7,832 bases of DNA from an uncultured Eubacteriales bacterium. GTDB lineage: Bacteria > Bacillota > Clostridia > Oscillospirales > Acutalibacteraceae. The notes beneath the pieces were generated by a model, which saw only the letters and a list, made by a program, of their open reading frames with translations, was not told the origin of the DNA and searched no databases. The stretch covers positions 1-7,832 of the forward strand of contig CAKSDA010000076.1 of the NCBI GenBank assembly GCA_934444895.1, in the 5' to 3' direction. The translations under genes were made by a program, and so were the position numbers. Positions 1 to 5,900 of the stretch are shown here, piece after piece; within the stretch, counting starts at the first letter, position 1; the number at the start of each line of letters is the position of its first letter.

Positions 1-213
1 GTTCCAAAACAAAGCTACAAGGTTTTAGACGAGCTTATAAATAAAGAATGGCATACATTTGGTAAAACCTCCGCTTCAAATGGCAAAGCTGAGTTTTGCG
101 GATTTTACGGTACATATGAAATTACGGTAAAAGGCGAAGGAATTCAAAAAACCGTTGAAACGCAGTTCTTGACCGATCTTGGAAAAAAACAAGGCGCAAA
201 AATTACACTGTAA
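1..213 (+). CDS. GH10-like glycoside hydrolase, C-terminal end only
   Basis: The window opens inside an open frame that runs 70 codons to a TAA at 211-213; the start lies to the left. The visible piece lacks the catalytic residues, so it is identified by comparison with the complete GH10-like protein at 2294-3643, whose last residues share the spaced pattern P-K-x-S, L-x-x-L-x-N, WHT, then G-x-x-E-F-x-GFYG-x-Y. In both proteins this is the end of the barrel (helix before WHT) followed by a small beta-rich tail. The tail differs in detail after GFYG (TYEITVKGEG here, NYSVSGADFT there), so this is a diverged paralogue and not a recent copy. It sits 15 bases upstream of the RraA-like gene, so it is probably in the same transcript. 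That it belongs to a complete GH10 enzyme is inference; it could be a remnant. Confidence 0.72.
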   Translation, partial: VPKQSYKVLDELINKEWHTFGKTSASNGKAEFCGFYGTYEITVKGEGIQKTVETQFLTDLGKKQGAKITL

Positions 214-219
214 AGGGAG
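214..219 (+). promoter_or_regulatory. Ribosome binding site of the RraA-like gene
   Basis: An AAGGGAG-type purine run begins directly after the stop of the upstream GH10-like frame and lies about 9-10 bases before the ATG at 229. It supports that start and suggests reading of both genes from one mRNA. Confidence 0.6.
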
Positions 220-228
220 TCTTTTAAA

Positions 229-1143
229 ATGCATTTTAACGACAGGGATGAAATAATCGCTTTAACACCTCTTTGGAAGGGAGAAAGACTTGAGGACGGC
301 AGGCCGAAAGTTGAGGAAAAATATCTGGAAGCACTTAGGGGAATGACCCTTGAGGAGGTTTGGAAACCGATTTTCGTGCTCGGATATGAAAATCAGTTTG
401 TAGGCGGCGGGGTAAATCCTATGAGCGTGCTTCATGATGACGGGAGAAAGCTTGTCGGCCGCGCGGTTACATGCAATTTTTGTCCCACAAGGCCGGACCT
501 TCATGATGTTATGTTTAAAAAGGGAGCGGAAGAAAACCGCAAAGGAAACTATAATCAGTGGGTTGTAGACGCTCTTACAAAGCACGATGTAATCGTAGCC
601 GATATGTTCGACAAAATATATAAAGGAACATTTTTGGGAGGAAATCTCACAACTGCTCTTAAAAAACATACTGTGGACGGCGGCGCCGTAATTTGGGGCG
701 GAGTGCGTGATGTTGAGCAAATGAAGGGAGTTCCCGATGTGCAGGTGTATTACCGCGGAATTGATCCCACACCGATAAGGGATTATGTAATGACAGGATA
801 CAACACCGTTACAAATTTCGGAGGAGCAGTTTGTCTTCCGGGAGATGTTGTTTTCGGTGCCGGAGGGGGAGTCCTTTTTATTCCGTCACATCTTGTTGCC
901 GATGTTGTTGAAGGGGCTGCAAAAACCCATGTTAAGGATGATTTCGGATTTGAGATGATAGGATGCGGCAAGTTTACAACCGCTCAGATCGATAAGAATA
1001 CCTGGACCGAGGAAATGCTGGATATGCTGCTCGACTGGATAAAGAACGACCCGCGCGGCGAGGAATACCGCGACCTTGACTGGTCGAAGGAGTATGATTT
1101 AGCCCGCAACGGCGACCCGAACGATACACAGACAGCACTTTAA
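229..1143 (+). CDS. RraA-like (HMG/CHA aldolase fold) protein, long form
   Basis: The 304-residue product carries the RraA-family core (PF03737; regulator of RNase E activity A and 4-hydroxy-4-methyl-2-oxoglutarate aldolases). Visible are GGNLTTALKKH near residues 137-147, GAVIWGGVRD ending in the Arg160-Asp161 pair used for substrate and divalent metal binding, and GDVVFGAGGGVLFIP at 205-219. In typical members the last motif reads roughly GDxVxADxxGVxxxP; here the acidic residue is replaced by a Gly/Ala run. The protein is longer than the usual 160-230 residues: about 75 residues precede the core and about 70 follow it, ending in a charged tail (RDLDWSKEY...NDTQTAL). No signal peptide is seen, so it is probably cytoplasmic. 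Family members include class II aldolases for hydroxy-keto acids, and next to a glycosidase, an SDR and a UlaG-like hydrolase a role in sugar-acid breakdown is more likely than RNase E control. The substrate cannot be told from sequence. Confidence 0.85.
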   Translation: MHFNDRDEIIALTPLWKGERLEDGRPKVEEKYLEALRGMTLEEVWKPIFVLGYENQFVGGGVNPMSVLHDDGRKLVGRAVTCNFCPTRPDLHDVMFKKGAEENRKGNYNQWVVDALTKHDVIVADMFDKIYKGTFLGGNLTTALKKHTVDGGAVIWGGVRDVEQMKGVPDVQVYYRGIDPTPIRDYVMTGYNTVTNFGGAVCLPGDVVFGAGGGVLFIPSHLVADVVEGAAKTHVKDDFGFEMIGCGKFTTAQIDKNTWTEEMLDMLLDWIKNDPRGEEYRDLDWSKEYDLARNGDPNDTQTAL

Positions 1144-1146
1144 ACG

Positions 1147-1152
1147 AAAGGA
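1147..1152 (+). promoter_or_regulatory. Ribosome binding site of the serine hydrolase gene
   Basis: AAAGGA lies 9 bases before the ATG at 1162 in the 18-base gap after the RraA-like stop. It supports the chosen start. Confidence 0.55.
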
Positions 1153-1161
1153 TAAATTTTT

Positions 1162-2175
1162 ATGAGAGAAACCGAATTATTGGTGGATCGGCTTAAAAAG
1201 GATGGAACAGTATCGAATATTGCCATAAGGGTCGGAAAATTCGGTGATATAATCGGCGAAGTATATTCGGATGGCGTGAACAGTCAAACCCTGTTTGATA
1301 TGGCGTCTGTTACCAAAATAATGGTGACAACGACCCTTGTCCTGATTGCCGTGGAGCAGAAAAGGCTGAATATAACCGATAAGGTAAGCAAATTTTTTAC
1401 CGTGCCCGAGTGGTATAATGATTTGACGGTTTTCAACCTGCTTACCCATACTATGGGGCTTGCTTCAAGAGACCTCACCGGCAATAGCTTTACATACGAT
1501 AATATTGCCGAGTACATTCTGTCGCTAAAGGGCAACGCCGTGGGCAAATGGGTTGAATACTCCTGCCCCGCGTTTATACTGTTAGGCAAAATTCTTGAAA
1601 AAATTTACGGTGAAAGACTGGACACACTGTTTAATAATATGGTTGCGGTGCCGCTGGGCTTAAAAAGCAGCGGCTTTAAGCCCGACAAAACCAAACATTC
1701 TATTGTAAACAGTAATATTGCAGATAATAAGCTTGGTATAGTGAACGATTATAACTGTCAGTTTTTGGGCGAGGTTGCGGGCAATGCCGGATTGTTTTCA
1801 AATATTGTGGATGTAACCGTTTATGCAAATATGCTTTTAAACGGCGGTGAAAAGCTTTTTTCAAGGTCTGTTCTCGATACAGCGACAAAGAATTATACCG
1901 CCGGTATGGGTCAGGCAAGGGGCTTGGGCTTTTTGTATGTTGATGAAAATTATAAGCAGACAGGCACGCTTTTCCCTGTGGGCTCGGTAGGTCATTGCGG
2001 GCATACGGGCACATCGCTGTTTTTAAACAGGGAAAGCGGGCTGTATGTAATAATTCTGTCGGACGCAACCGTTTCCACCGTAAGAAAATACGGCAATGAA
2101 AATTATGGCGAGGTTATGCAAATGCGGGAAAGGCTGCATAATGCAATTAAAAACGATTTATTTAATCAGGGGTGA
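1162..2175 (+). CDS. Beta-lactamase-fold serine hydrolase (class C / esterase-like)
   Basis: The 337-residue product belongs to the PF00144 beta-lactamase-related family (class C enzymes, D-aminopeptidases, EstB-type esterases). The nucleophile motif SxxK is Ser49-Val-Thr-Lys52 in FDMASVTKI. The second motif is Tyr133-Ser-Cys within VEYSCPAFILLGKI, where many members have YSN or YSD. The block GEVAGNAGLFS at about 203-213 matches the family's GxxAGHAGLFS. The third motif lies in GHCGHTGTSLF (278-286): by alignment with the common GHTGFTGTS, His278-Cys279-Gly280 takes the HTG position and His281-Thr-Gly follows it. There is no signal peptide or membrane segment, so a cytoplasmic esterase, amidase or peptidase acting on a decorated substrate is more likely than antibiotic resistance. 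The gene follows the RraA-like gene by 18 bases, and its 3' end runs into the leftover of a second RraA-like gene, so it occupies the place of lost sequence. Substrate unknown. Confidence 0.85.
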   Translation: MRETELLVDRLKKDGTVSNIAIRVGKFGDIIGEVYSDGVNSQTLFDMASVTKIMVTTTLVLIAVEQKRLNITDKVSKFFTVPEWYNDLTVFNLLTHTMGLASRDLTGNSFTYDNIAEYILSLKGNAVGKWVEYSCPAFILLGKILEKIYGERLDTLFNNMVAVPLGLKSSGFKPDKTKHSIVNSNIADNKLGIVNDYNCQFLGEVAGNAGLFSNIVDVTVYANMLLNGGEKLFSRSVLDTATKNYTAGMGQARGLGFLYVDENYKQTGTLFPVGSVGHCGHTGTSLFLNRESGLYVIILSDATVSTVRKYGNENYGEVMQMRERLHNAIKNDLFNQG

Positions 2176-2260
2176 GAATTATGTCAAAGATCTTGATTGG
2201 TCTAAAGAATATGAATTGGCAAAAAACGGCGATCCGAACGATACTCAGACGGCACTATAG
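2168..2260 (+). pseudogene. 3' remnant of a second RraA-like gene
   Basis: In the frame ending with TAG at 2258-2260, this stretch encodes RGENYV then KDLDWSKEYELAK and NGDPNDTQTAL, matching the extreme C-terminus of the RraA-like protein at 229-1143 (RGEEY, RDLDWSKEYDLAR, NGDPNDTQTAL). Over the last 24 residues 21 are identical and the other three are conservative, while DNA identity over the last 25 codons including the stop is 56 of 75 bases; most differences are silent. No internal stop or frameshift is present in the matching part. No in-frame start with a ribosome site precedes it: the ATG at 2181 is in another frame. The match begins inside the last codons of the serine hydrolase, so the two overlap in different frames. 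It is best read as the end of a diverged second RraA-like gene whose body has been lost. Confidence 0.85.
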
Positions 2261-2281
2261 TTATAATAAGTTATAAATGGT

Positions 2282-2287
2282 GGAGGG
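2282..2287 (+). promoter_or_regulatory. Ribosome binding site of the GH10-like gene
   Basis: GGAGGG lies six bases before the ATG at 2294. It favours this start over the ATG at 2277, which precedes the site and is in another frame. Confidence 0.7.
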
Positions 2288-2293
2288 AAAGTT

Positions 2294-3643
2294 ATGTTGG
2301 AATCCGCAGAAAAAAGAAAAATATGGATGCAGGCGGCAGAAGAAAACCGCGAACTGCTTGAAGGCAGGGTTAAAAACGATATTGAGAAATATCGCAAAGG
2401 TTGGTGCAAGCTGCATTTTAAAGATGCAGACGGCAAACCGCTTAAAAATACAAGAGTCAAGGTCAATCAGCTTTCACACGATTTTGGCTTCGGCGCAAAT
2501 ATTTTTATGCTTGATGAATTTGGAGATGAAGAGCATAATCAAAGATACCGCGATGAATTTAAAAAATATTTCAACCTTGCAACTGTTCCGTTTTATTGGG
2601 ATGGCTTGGAACCGGAAAAAGGTAAACCGCGTTATGACAAAAACAGCCCTAAGGTATGGCGCAGACCTTCGCCGGAACTTTGTGTTGAATATTGCGAAGA
2701 AAACGACATAATGCCCAAGCTGCATTGTCTGGTTTACGATAGATTTATACCGAAATGGCTTCCGCACGGAGATATGAGCAAAATGGAAAAGCTTTATGAG
2801 GAACGCTTCAGGCAAATTTCCGAGCGCTTTTCAGGAAGACCGCTGGAGTTTGAAGTTATTAACGAATTGCTTTTGGAGCCGGACTGGACTTATAAAAGCG
2901 CAGTCAGCAGCAAGCGTGACATAATAGAATGGGCGTTCTGTCTTGCAAAAAAATATTTCCCGAATGAAACACTGGTTATAAATGAGGCAAATCCGATTGT
3001 TAGTTTGAGTGAGGCAAAATACCGAAGCGCGTATTTTATGATGATTGAAAATGCAATTAAAAGCGGTACGGAAATTGATAAAATTGGTTTGCAGCACCAT
3101 CTTTTCACAGGAGTAACCGATAAAACAGAGCAGGATTACGAAAATAGTATTCGGCGAGGCGAAAAAATGGTAGACCCGCTTGTAATCCTCAAGGGGCTTG
3201 ATGTAATAGCAGAACTTGGAATTCCACTTGAAATGACCGAAATTACAATACCGACCTTCGGTGAAACTGATGAGGATGAGGAGCTTCAGGCAGATTTGCT
3301 TGAATTGCTTTACAGTGTATGGTTCAGCCACCCTTCAATGCAGGATATAGTTTACTGGAATCTTCCGGACGGCTATGCCTTCGACGACGGCTCCGGCAAC
3401 TGGAACGAAAATAAGTGCCGCGGCGGACTTTGGCATCATGACTTGACGCCGAAAAAATCGGCTCTGCGACTTAAGAAGCTTGTAAACGAGGTATGGCATA
3501 CCGATTTAGAGCTGATCACCGATGAAAACGGCTATATCGAGTTTCGCGGATTTTACGGAAATTACTCGGTATCCGGCGCAGATTTTACTGCCGAATTCAG
3601 TATACATAAGGGCGACTCGGCTGTTTGCGAGATAATACTTTGA
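2294..3643 (+). CDS. GH10-like glycoside hydrolase (intracellular xylanase-type)
   Basis: The 449-residue product has the layout of a family GH10 TIM barrel. Residues 38-58 form a short beta-rich lead (KLHFKDADGKPLKNTRVKV) before FGFGANIF at 64-71, the first barrel strand. The acid/base region is FEVINELL with Asn190-Glu191; the retaining nucleophile is probably Glu316 in PLEMTEITIP. Other barrel landmarks are PKLHCLVYD (141-149), IGLQHHL (264-270, near the family's IGLQxH) and VYWNLPDGYAF (353-363, the strand-8 Trp). From about residue 401 a beta tail (WHT, then IEFRGFYGNYSV) follows. GH10 enzymes mainly cleave beta-1,4-xylan or xylo-oligosaccharides with retention. No signal peptide is present, which points to cytoplasmic action on imported oligosaccharides. 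Many motifs are looser than in classical xylanases, so the true substrate may be another glycoside. A paralogue ends at 213, and the RraA remnant lies just upstream. Confidence 0.85.
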   Translation: MLESAEKRKIWMQAAEENRELLEGRVKNDIEKYRKGWCKLHFKDADGKPLKNTRVKVNQLSHDFGFGANIFMLDEFGDEEHNQRYRDEFKKYFNLATVPFYWDGLEPEKGKPRYDKNSPKVWRRPSPELCVEYCEENDIMPKLHCLVYDRFIPKWLPHGDMSKMEKLYEERFRQISERFSGRPLEFEVINELLLEPDWTYKSAVSSKRDIIEWAFCLAKKYFPNETLVINEANPIVSLSEAKYRSAYFMMIENAIKSGTEIDKIGLQHHLFTGVTDKTEQDYENSIRRGEKMVDPLVILKGLDVIAELGIPLEMTEITIPTFGETDEDEELQADLLELLYSVWFSHPSMQDIVYWNLPDGYAFDDGSGNWNENKCRGGLWHHDLTPKKSALRLKKLVNEVWHTDLELITDENGYIEFRGFYGNYSVSGADFTAEFSIHKGDSAVCEIIL

Positions 3644-3647
3644 GAGG
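3643..3647 (+). promoter_or_regulatory. Ribosome binding site of the SDR gene
   Basis: AGAGG overlaps the last base of the GH10-like stop codon and lies 8 bases before the ATG at 3656. It supports that start and co-translation with the glycosidase. Confidence 0.55.
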
Positions 3648-3655
3648 TTTTTATA

Positions 3656-4393
3656 ATGTTAAATGGAAAACGCGCACTTGTAACCGGCTCATCAAGGGGA
3701 ATAGGTAAAAATGCCGCAATTCGCCTTGCAAAAGACGGCTTTGAGGTGGTAATTCACTGTGCCGGAAATATCGAAAAGGCCGAGGAGACAAGGCAGATAA
3801 TAGAGCAAAACGGGGGCAAAGCGGAAATAATTAAAGCCAATCTTTGCAACCTTGAAGAAACAGAGCTTTTGGCCAAAAAAATGGGAGACATTGACGCTTT
3901 GGTGCTTAATGCTTCGGTGCAGATTAAAAAACACTGGGAGGAAATATCGGTAGACGATGCCTATAAGCAACTTAACTGCAATTTTATTTCGTCCCTGATT
4001 CTTATAAAGGCTGCGGTTAAAAATATGAAGAAAAAGGGATTTGGAAGAATTGTAACAATAGGTTCGGTTCAGGAGGCAAAGCCCCACCCGGATATGCTTA
4101 TATATTCGGCCGGAAAAGCGGCTCAGACAAACATGGTTAAATCACTGTCATTACAACTGGCAGAGTACGGAATAACCGTTAATAACATAGCCCCCGGCGT
4201 TATTTATACAGACCGAAATGTCAAGGCTTTAGCCGACCCGGAATATGCAAAGCAGGTAATAGATTCAATTCCGGTAGGCTTTTACGGAAATCCGGAGGAT
4301 TGTGCCGGTATGATAAGCCTTATATGTTCAAAAGAAGGCAGATATATAACCGGGCAGAGCATATACATTGATGGGGGTAAAAGTGTTCAATGA
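3656..4393 (+). CDS. Short-chain dehydrogenase/reductase (FabG-like SDR)
   Basis: The 245-residue product is a classical SDR of normal length with a Rossmann fold. The nucleotide-binding motif is TGSSRGIG (residues 10-17). The second motif reads LNAS (84-87) where most members have NNAG. The catalytic set is Asn109, Ser137 (IGSV), Tyr150 and Lys154 (YSAGK). The NNIAPGVIYTD block (176-186) and the C-terminal GQSIYIDGG (233-241) are typical of FabG and sugar or polyol dehydrogenases in this superfamily. Ser12-Ser13-Arg14 after the first strand is compatible with NADP(H) but does not settle the cofactor. In this operon, between a glycosidase and a UlaG-like hydrolase, oxidation or reduction of a sugar or sugar acid is more likely than fatty-acid synthesis. 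Its stop overlaps the next start as ATGA, which implies translational coupling. Substrate not determinable. Confidence 0.9.
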   Translation: MLNGKRALVTGSSRGIGKNAAIRLAKDGFEVVIHCAGNIEKAEETRQIIEQNGGKAEIIKANLCNLEETELLAKKMGDIDALVLNASVQIKKHWEEISVDDAYKQLNCNFISSLILIKAAVKNMKKKGFGRIVTIGSVQEAKPHPDMLIYSAGKAAQTNMVKSLSLQLAEYGITVNNIAPGVIYTDRNVKALADPEYAKQVIDSIPVGFYGNPEDCAGMISLICSKEGRYITGQSIYIDGGKSVQ

Positions 4394-5058
4394 TTATAAG
4401 ACCGATAGGGCAAAGCGGATATATTATAAAAAGCTCAAATACAAAGCTTGCAATTGATCCGTATCTTTCGGATGTTGTAAACCGCACTTGCGGGCGTCCC
4501 AGAATGTTGCCTGCTCCGATGCGTCCGAATGAGCTTGATGTTGACGCGGTGATATGTACTCATAATCATTTAGACCATATTGATACCGACAGTATTCCGG
4601 ACATGAACAATGACATTCTTTTTATATCCACAAATGATGGAGCGGAGAAGATAAAACAACTGGGCAAAAATCATGTTAAGGCTTTAGAAATAGGTGAAAG
4701 CGTTGCGGTGGGAGATTTTACTGTTACTGCGGTTTATGCAAAGCATACTGTAAACGCCTTTGGAATTATTTTAAAAGCGGAAGAAAAGGCCCTCTATTTC
4801 AGCGGAGATACTCTGTTTTGCAAAGAACTTTTTGAAATTTCAAAATACAAACCATATGCCGCGTTTATATGTATAAACGGAAAACTTGGTAATATGAATG
4901 TGGACGAAGCAGTTATAACAGCTAAAAAAATAGGGGCAAAAATTAATATTCCGAACCATTATGACATGTTTGCATCTAATACCGAAGACCCTAAGCTCTT
5001 CACCGAAAATGTAAACGGCGGAATGATAATGGAATTTAATAAGGAATATGAAATATAG
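4390..5058 (+). CDS. UlaG-like metallo-beta-lactamase-fold hydrolase
   Basis: The 222-residue product has the metallo-beta-lactamase fold. Metal ligands are visible as THNHLDH (His58-x-His60-x-Asp62-His63), His119 in YAKHT, Asp140 in FSGDT and His190 in IPNHYDMF. The opening IGQSGYIIKSSNTKLAIDPYLSD and the IPNHYDMFASNTEDP block are typical of the UlaG (L-ascorbate-6-phosphate lactonase) branch and not of true beta-lactamases or glyoxalase II. It is shorter than E. coli UlaG, so I call it UlaG-like only. Lactone hydrolysis after sugar oxidation by the upstream SDR would fit, but this is inference. The start ATG at 4390 overlaps the SDR stop; a GGGGG run at 4373-4377 is rather far upstream (12 bases), so coupling probably drives its translation. 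It is the last gene before the terminator. Confidence 0.88.
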   Translation: MIIRPIGQSGYIIKSSNTKLAIDPYLSDVVNRTCGRPRMLPAPMRPNELDVDAVICTHNHLDHIDTDSIPDMNNDILFISTNDGAEKIKQLGKNHVKALEIGESVAVGDFTVTAVYAKHTVNAFGIILKAEEKALYFSGDTLFCKELFEISKYKPYAAFICINGKLGNMNVDEAVITAKKIGAKINIPNHYDMFASNTEDPKLFTENVNGGMIMEFNKEYEI

Positions 5059-5139
5059 CTTATTAGCATAGCCGGTTGACGGTTAGAAGACTTAAAATGG
5101 CAAAAAGAATATAAAGGACTATAAAAGGCTCAAAGGCAT

Positions 5140-5208
5140 AAAAGCAGCATGGTTTAATTAAACTGTTCGCACAATTTGGTGCGGTTCAATTTAAACCATG
5201 CTGCTTTT
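5140..5208. terminator. Large bidirectional terminator hairpin with nested stem
   Basis: Two 18-base arms, 5140-5157 (AAAAGCAGCATGGTTTAA) and 5191-5208, are perfect reverse complements. The 33-base loop between them holds a second small stem, CGCAC (5168-5172) with GTGCG (5179-5183), around AATTTG. A T run follows on the + strand (5204-5209), and the A run at the left arm gives a T run on the - strand. It lies between the end of the + operon and the end of the - strand regulator, so it can end transcription in both directions. The rest of 5059-5300 shows no gene or convincing promoter. Confidence 0.8.
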
Positions 5209-5300
5209 TATTATAAATTAAAATTAATTGAAACATCGATTAAAGTTATTATATGTTTATGTTCAAAATGGTGTGCCTTCTTTTAAAGAGAAAGAGACAG

Positions 5301-5717
5301 TTATTCATCAGCTTTATCAACTAAAATTTCGCTTTCCTTTAACAGTTTTTCTTTAAGTGTATCCGGTAAAAGACGAAAACGGCTTATAAGCTGCTTTTCT
5401 TTAGGTGAAAGCTGAGAAAAATCTATATAATGACTTTTGGTCGAATGTTTCGGAAAAATGCTGTTTGAATCGTTAAATACCGAAAACTGTTTGGGCTCCT
5501 CAGGTTCGCCGTACATAAGCTCATGTGTGCTTACGGAGAACATGGTTGCAAGCTTGCTTATAATATCAATCGGAGGTACAATATTCCTTTCATAATAAGC
5601 GTATGTTGAACGCTTGATCTTTAGAATTTCCGCAACCTGTTCCTGAGTAAGACCGTAGGATTTTCTAAGCCTTGTAAGCGTTTCTCCCAATACGGTTTTG
5701 TTAGGTTGGTTTTGCAT
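5301..5717 (-). CDS. XRE/Cro-CI family HTH transcriptional regulator
   Basis: The 138-residue product has an N-terminal helix-turn-helix of the XRE family (PF01381-type) at about residues 9-65: LGETLTRLRKSYGLTQEQVA, then ILKIKRSTYAYYERN with the recognition helix, and VPPIDIISKLATMFSVSTHELM. The remaining 70 residues are charged and hydrophilic and contain LSPKEKQLISRFRLLP and a lysine/glutamate-rich end, probably helical and perhaps a dimerisation or sensing part; no named domain was recognised there. The start at 5717 is supported by GAGGAG five bases upstream (complement of 5723-5728). The gene is convergent with the catabolic operon and divergent from tRNA-Thr, so it need not control the operon; self-regulation through the shared intergenic region is the simplest guess. 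Not a phage repressor by context, since no phage genes are nearby. Confidence 0.9.
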   Translation of the reverse strand: MQNQPNKTVLGETLTRLRKSYGLTQEQVAEILKIKRSTYAYYERNIVPPIDIISKLATMFSVSTHELMYGEPEEPKQFSVFNDSNSIFPKHSTKSHYIDFSQLSPKEKQLISRFRLLPDTLKEKLLKESEILVDKADE

Positions 5718-5744
5718 ATTTTCTCCTCGCCTTCTGCACTTTAT

Positions 5745-5774
5745 TTTATAAAACTACTTGACGATCGCAAGCAA
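5745..5774 (-). promoter_or_regulatory. Possible promoter of the XRE regulator
   Basis: On the - strand, TTGCTT (complement of 5769-5774) and TATAAA (complement of 5745-5750) are separated by 18 bases, about 30 bases before the start codon. The -35 is only a fair match. This span interleaves with the tRNA promoter on the other strand. Confidence 0.4.
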
Positions 5775-5786
5775 AATTGGTATAAT
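5758..5786 (+). promoter_or_regulatory. Sigma-70-type promoter of tRNA-Thr
   Basis: TTGACG (5758-5763) and a perfect TATAAT (5781-5786) are separated by exactly 17 bases. Transcription would start near 5793, roughly ten bases before the mature tRNA. It is the best promoter match in the window and suits a stable RNA gene. Confidence 0.85.
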
Positions 5787-5801
5787 CTTAAAGCAGTATG
5801 C

Positions 5802-5876
5802 GCTGATGTGGCTCAATGGCAGAGCAGCTCATTCGTAATGAGCAGGTTGTCGGTTCGATTCCGACCATCAGCTCCA
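5802..5876 (+). tRNA. tRNA-Thr (anticodon CGT)
   Basis: A complete 75-base cloverleaf folds by eye. The acceptor stem is GCTGATG (5802-5808) with CATCAGC; the D stem is GCTC/GAGC; the anticodon stem is GCTCA/TGAGC around loop TTCGTAA, giving anticodon CGT (5834-5836) for the threonine codon ACG. The T arm is GTCGG, TTCGATT, CCGAC. The discriminator is T, followed by an encoded CCA (5874-5876). It is a single tRNA gene with its own promoter and terminator, not part of a cluster. Confidence 0.96.
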
Positions 5877-5900
5877 AAGGCCGTATATATCGGCCTTTTT
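5876..5900 (+). terminator. Rho-independent terminator of tRNA-Thr
   Basis: AAAGGCCG (5876-5883) pairs with CGGCCTTT (5891-5898) around loop TATATAT and is followed by T residues to 5900 and a further T-rich stretch. The left arm begins at the last base of the CCA end, so the transcript carries almost no trailer. On the - strand the same hairpin has no T run after it. Confidence 0.88.

Noticed and set aside
2156..2167. Shared IKND residues at the hydrolase end and in the RraA tail as extended homology
   Set aside because: In the hydrolase they belong to HNAIKND, a normal-looking end for its family, and they lie in another frame with different spacing from the RraA match; four residues are within chance.
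1162..2175. The serine hydrolase as an antibiotic-resistance beta-lactamase
   Set aside because: No signal peptide, atypical second and third motifs, and a carbohydrate operon context argue against it.
2150..2294. Insertion of a mobile element as the cause of the RraA truncation
   Set aside because: No transposase, terminal inverted repeats or target duplication can be seen around the serine hydrolase; simple recombination explains the layout.
2277..2711. A + strand open frame starting 17 bases before the GH10 gene
   Set aside because: It overlaps the GH10 frame, has no ribosome site of its own and reads as low-similarity lysine-rich sequence, while the GH10 frame has clear family motifs.
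5076..5098. A promoter after the UlaG-like gene (TTGACG at 5076, TAAAAT at 5093)
   Set aside because: The spacing of 11 bases is too short, and no gene follows on the + strand before the terminator hairpin.
5857..5876. The tRNA 3' end as an integration site of a genomic island
   Set aside because: No integrase gene and no repeated copy of the tRNA end were found in the window.
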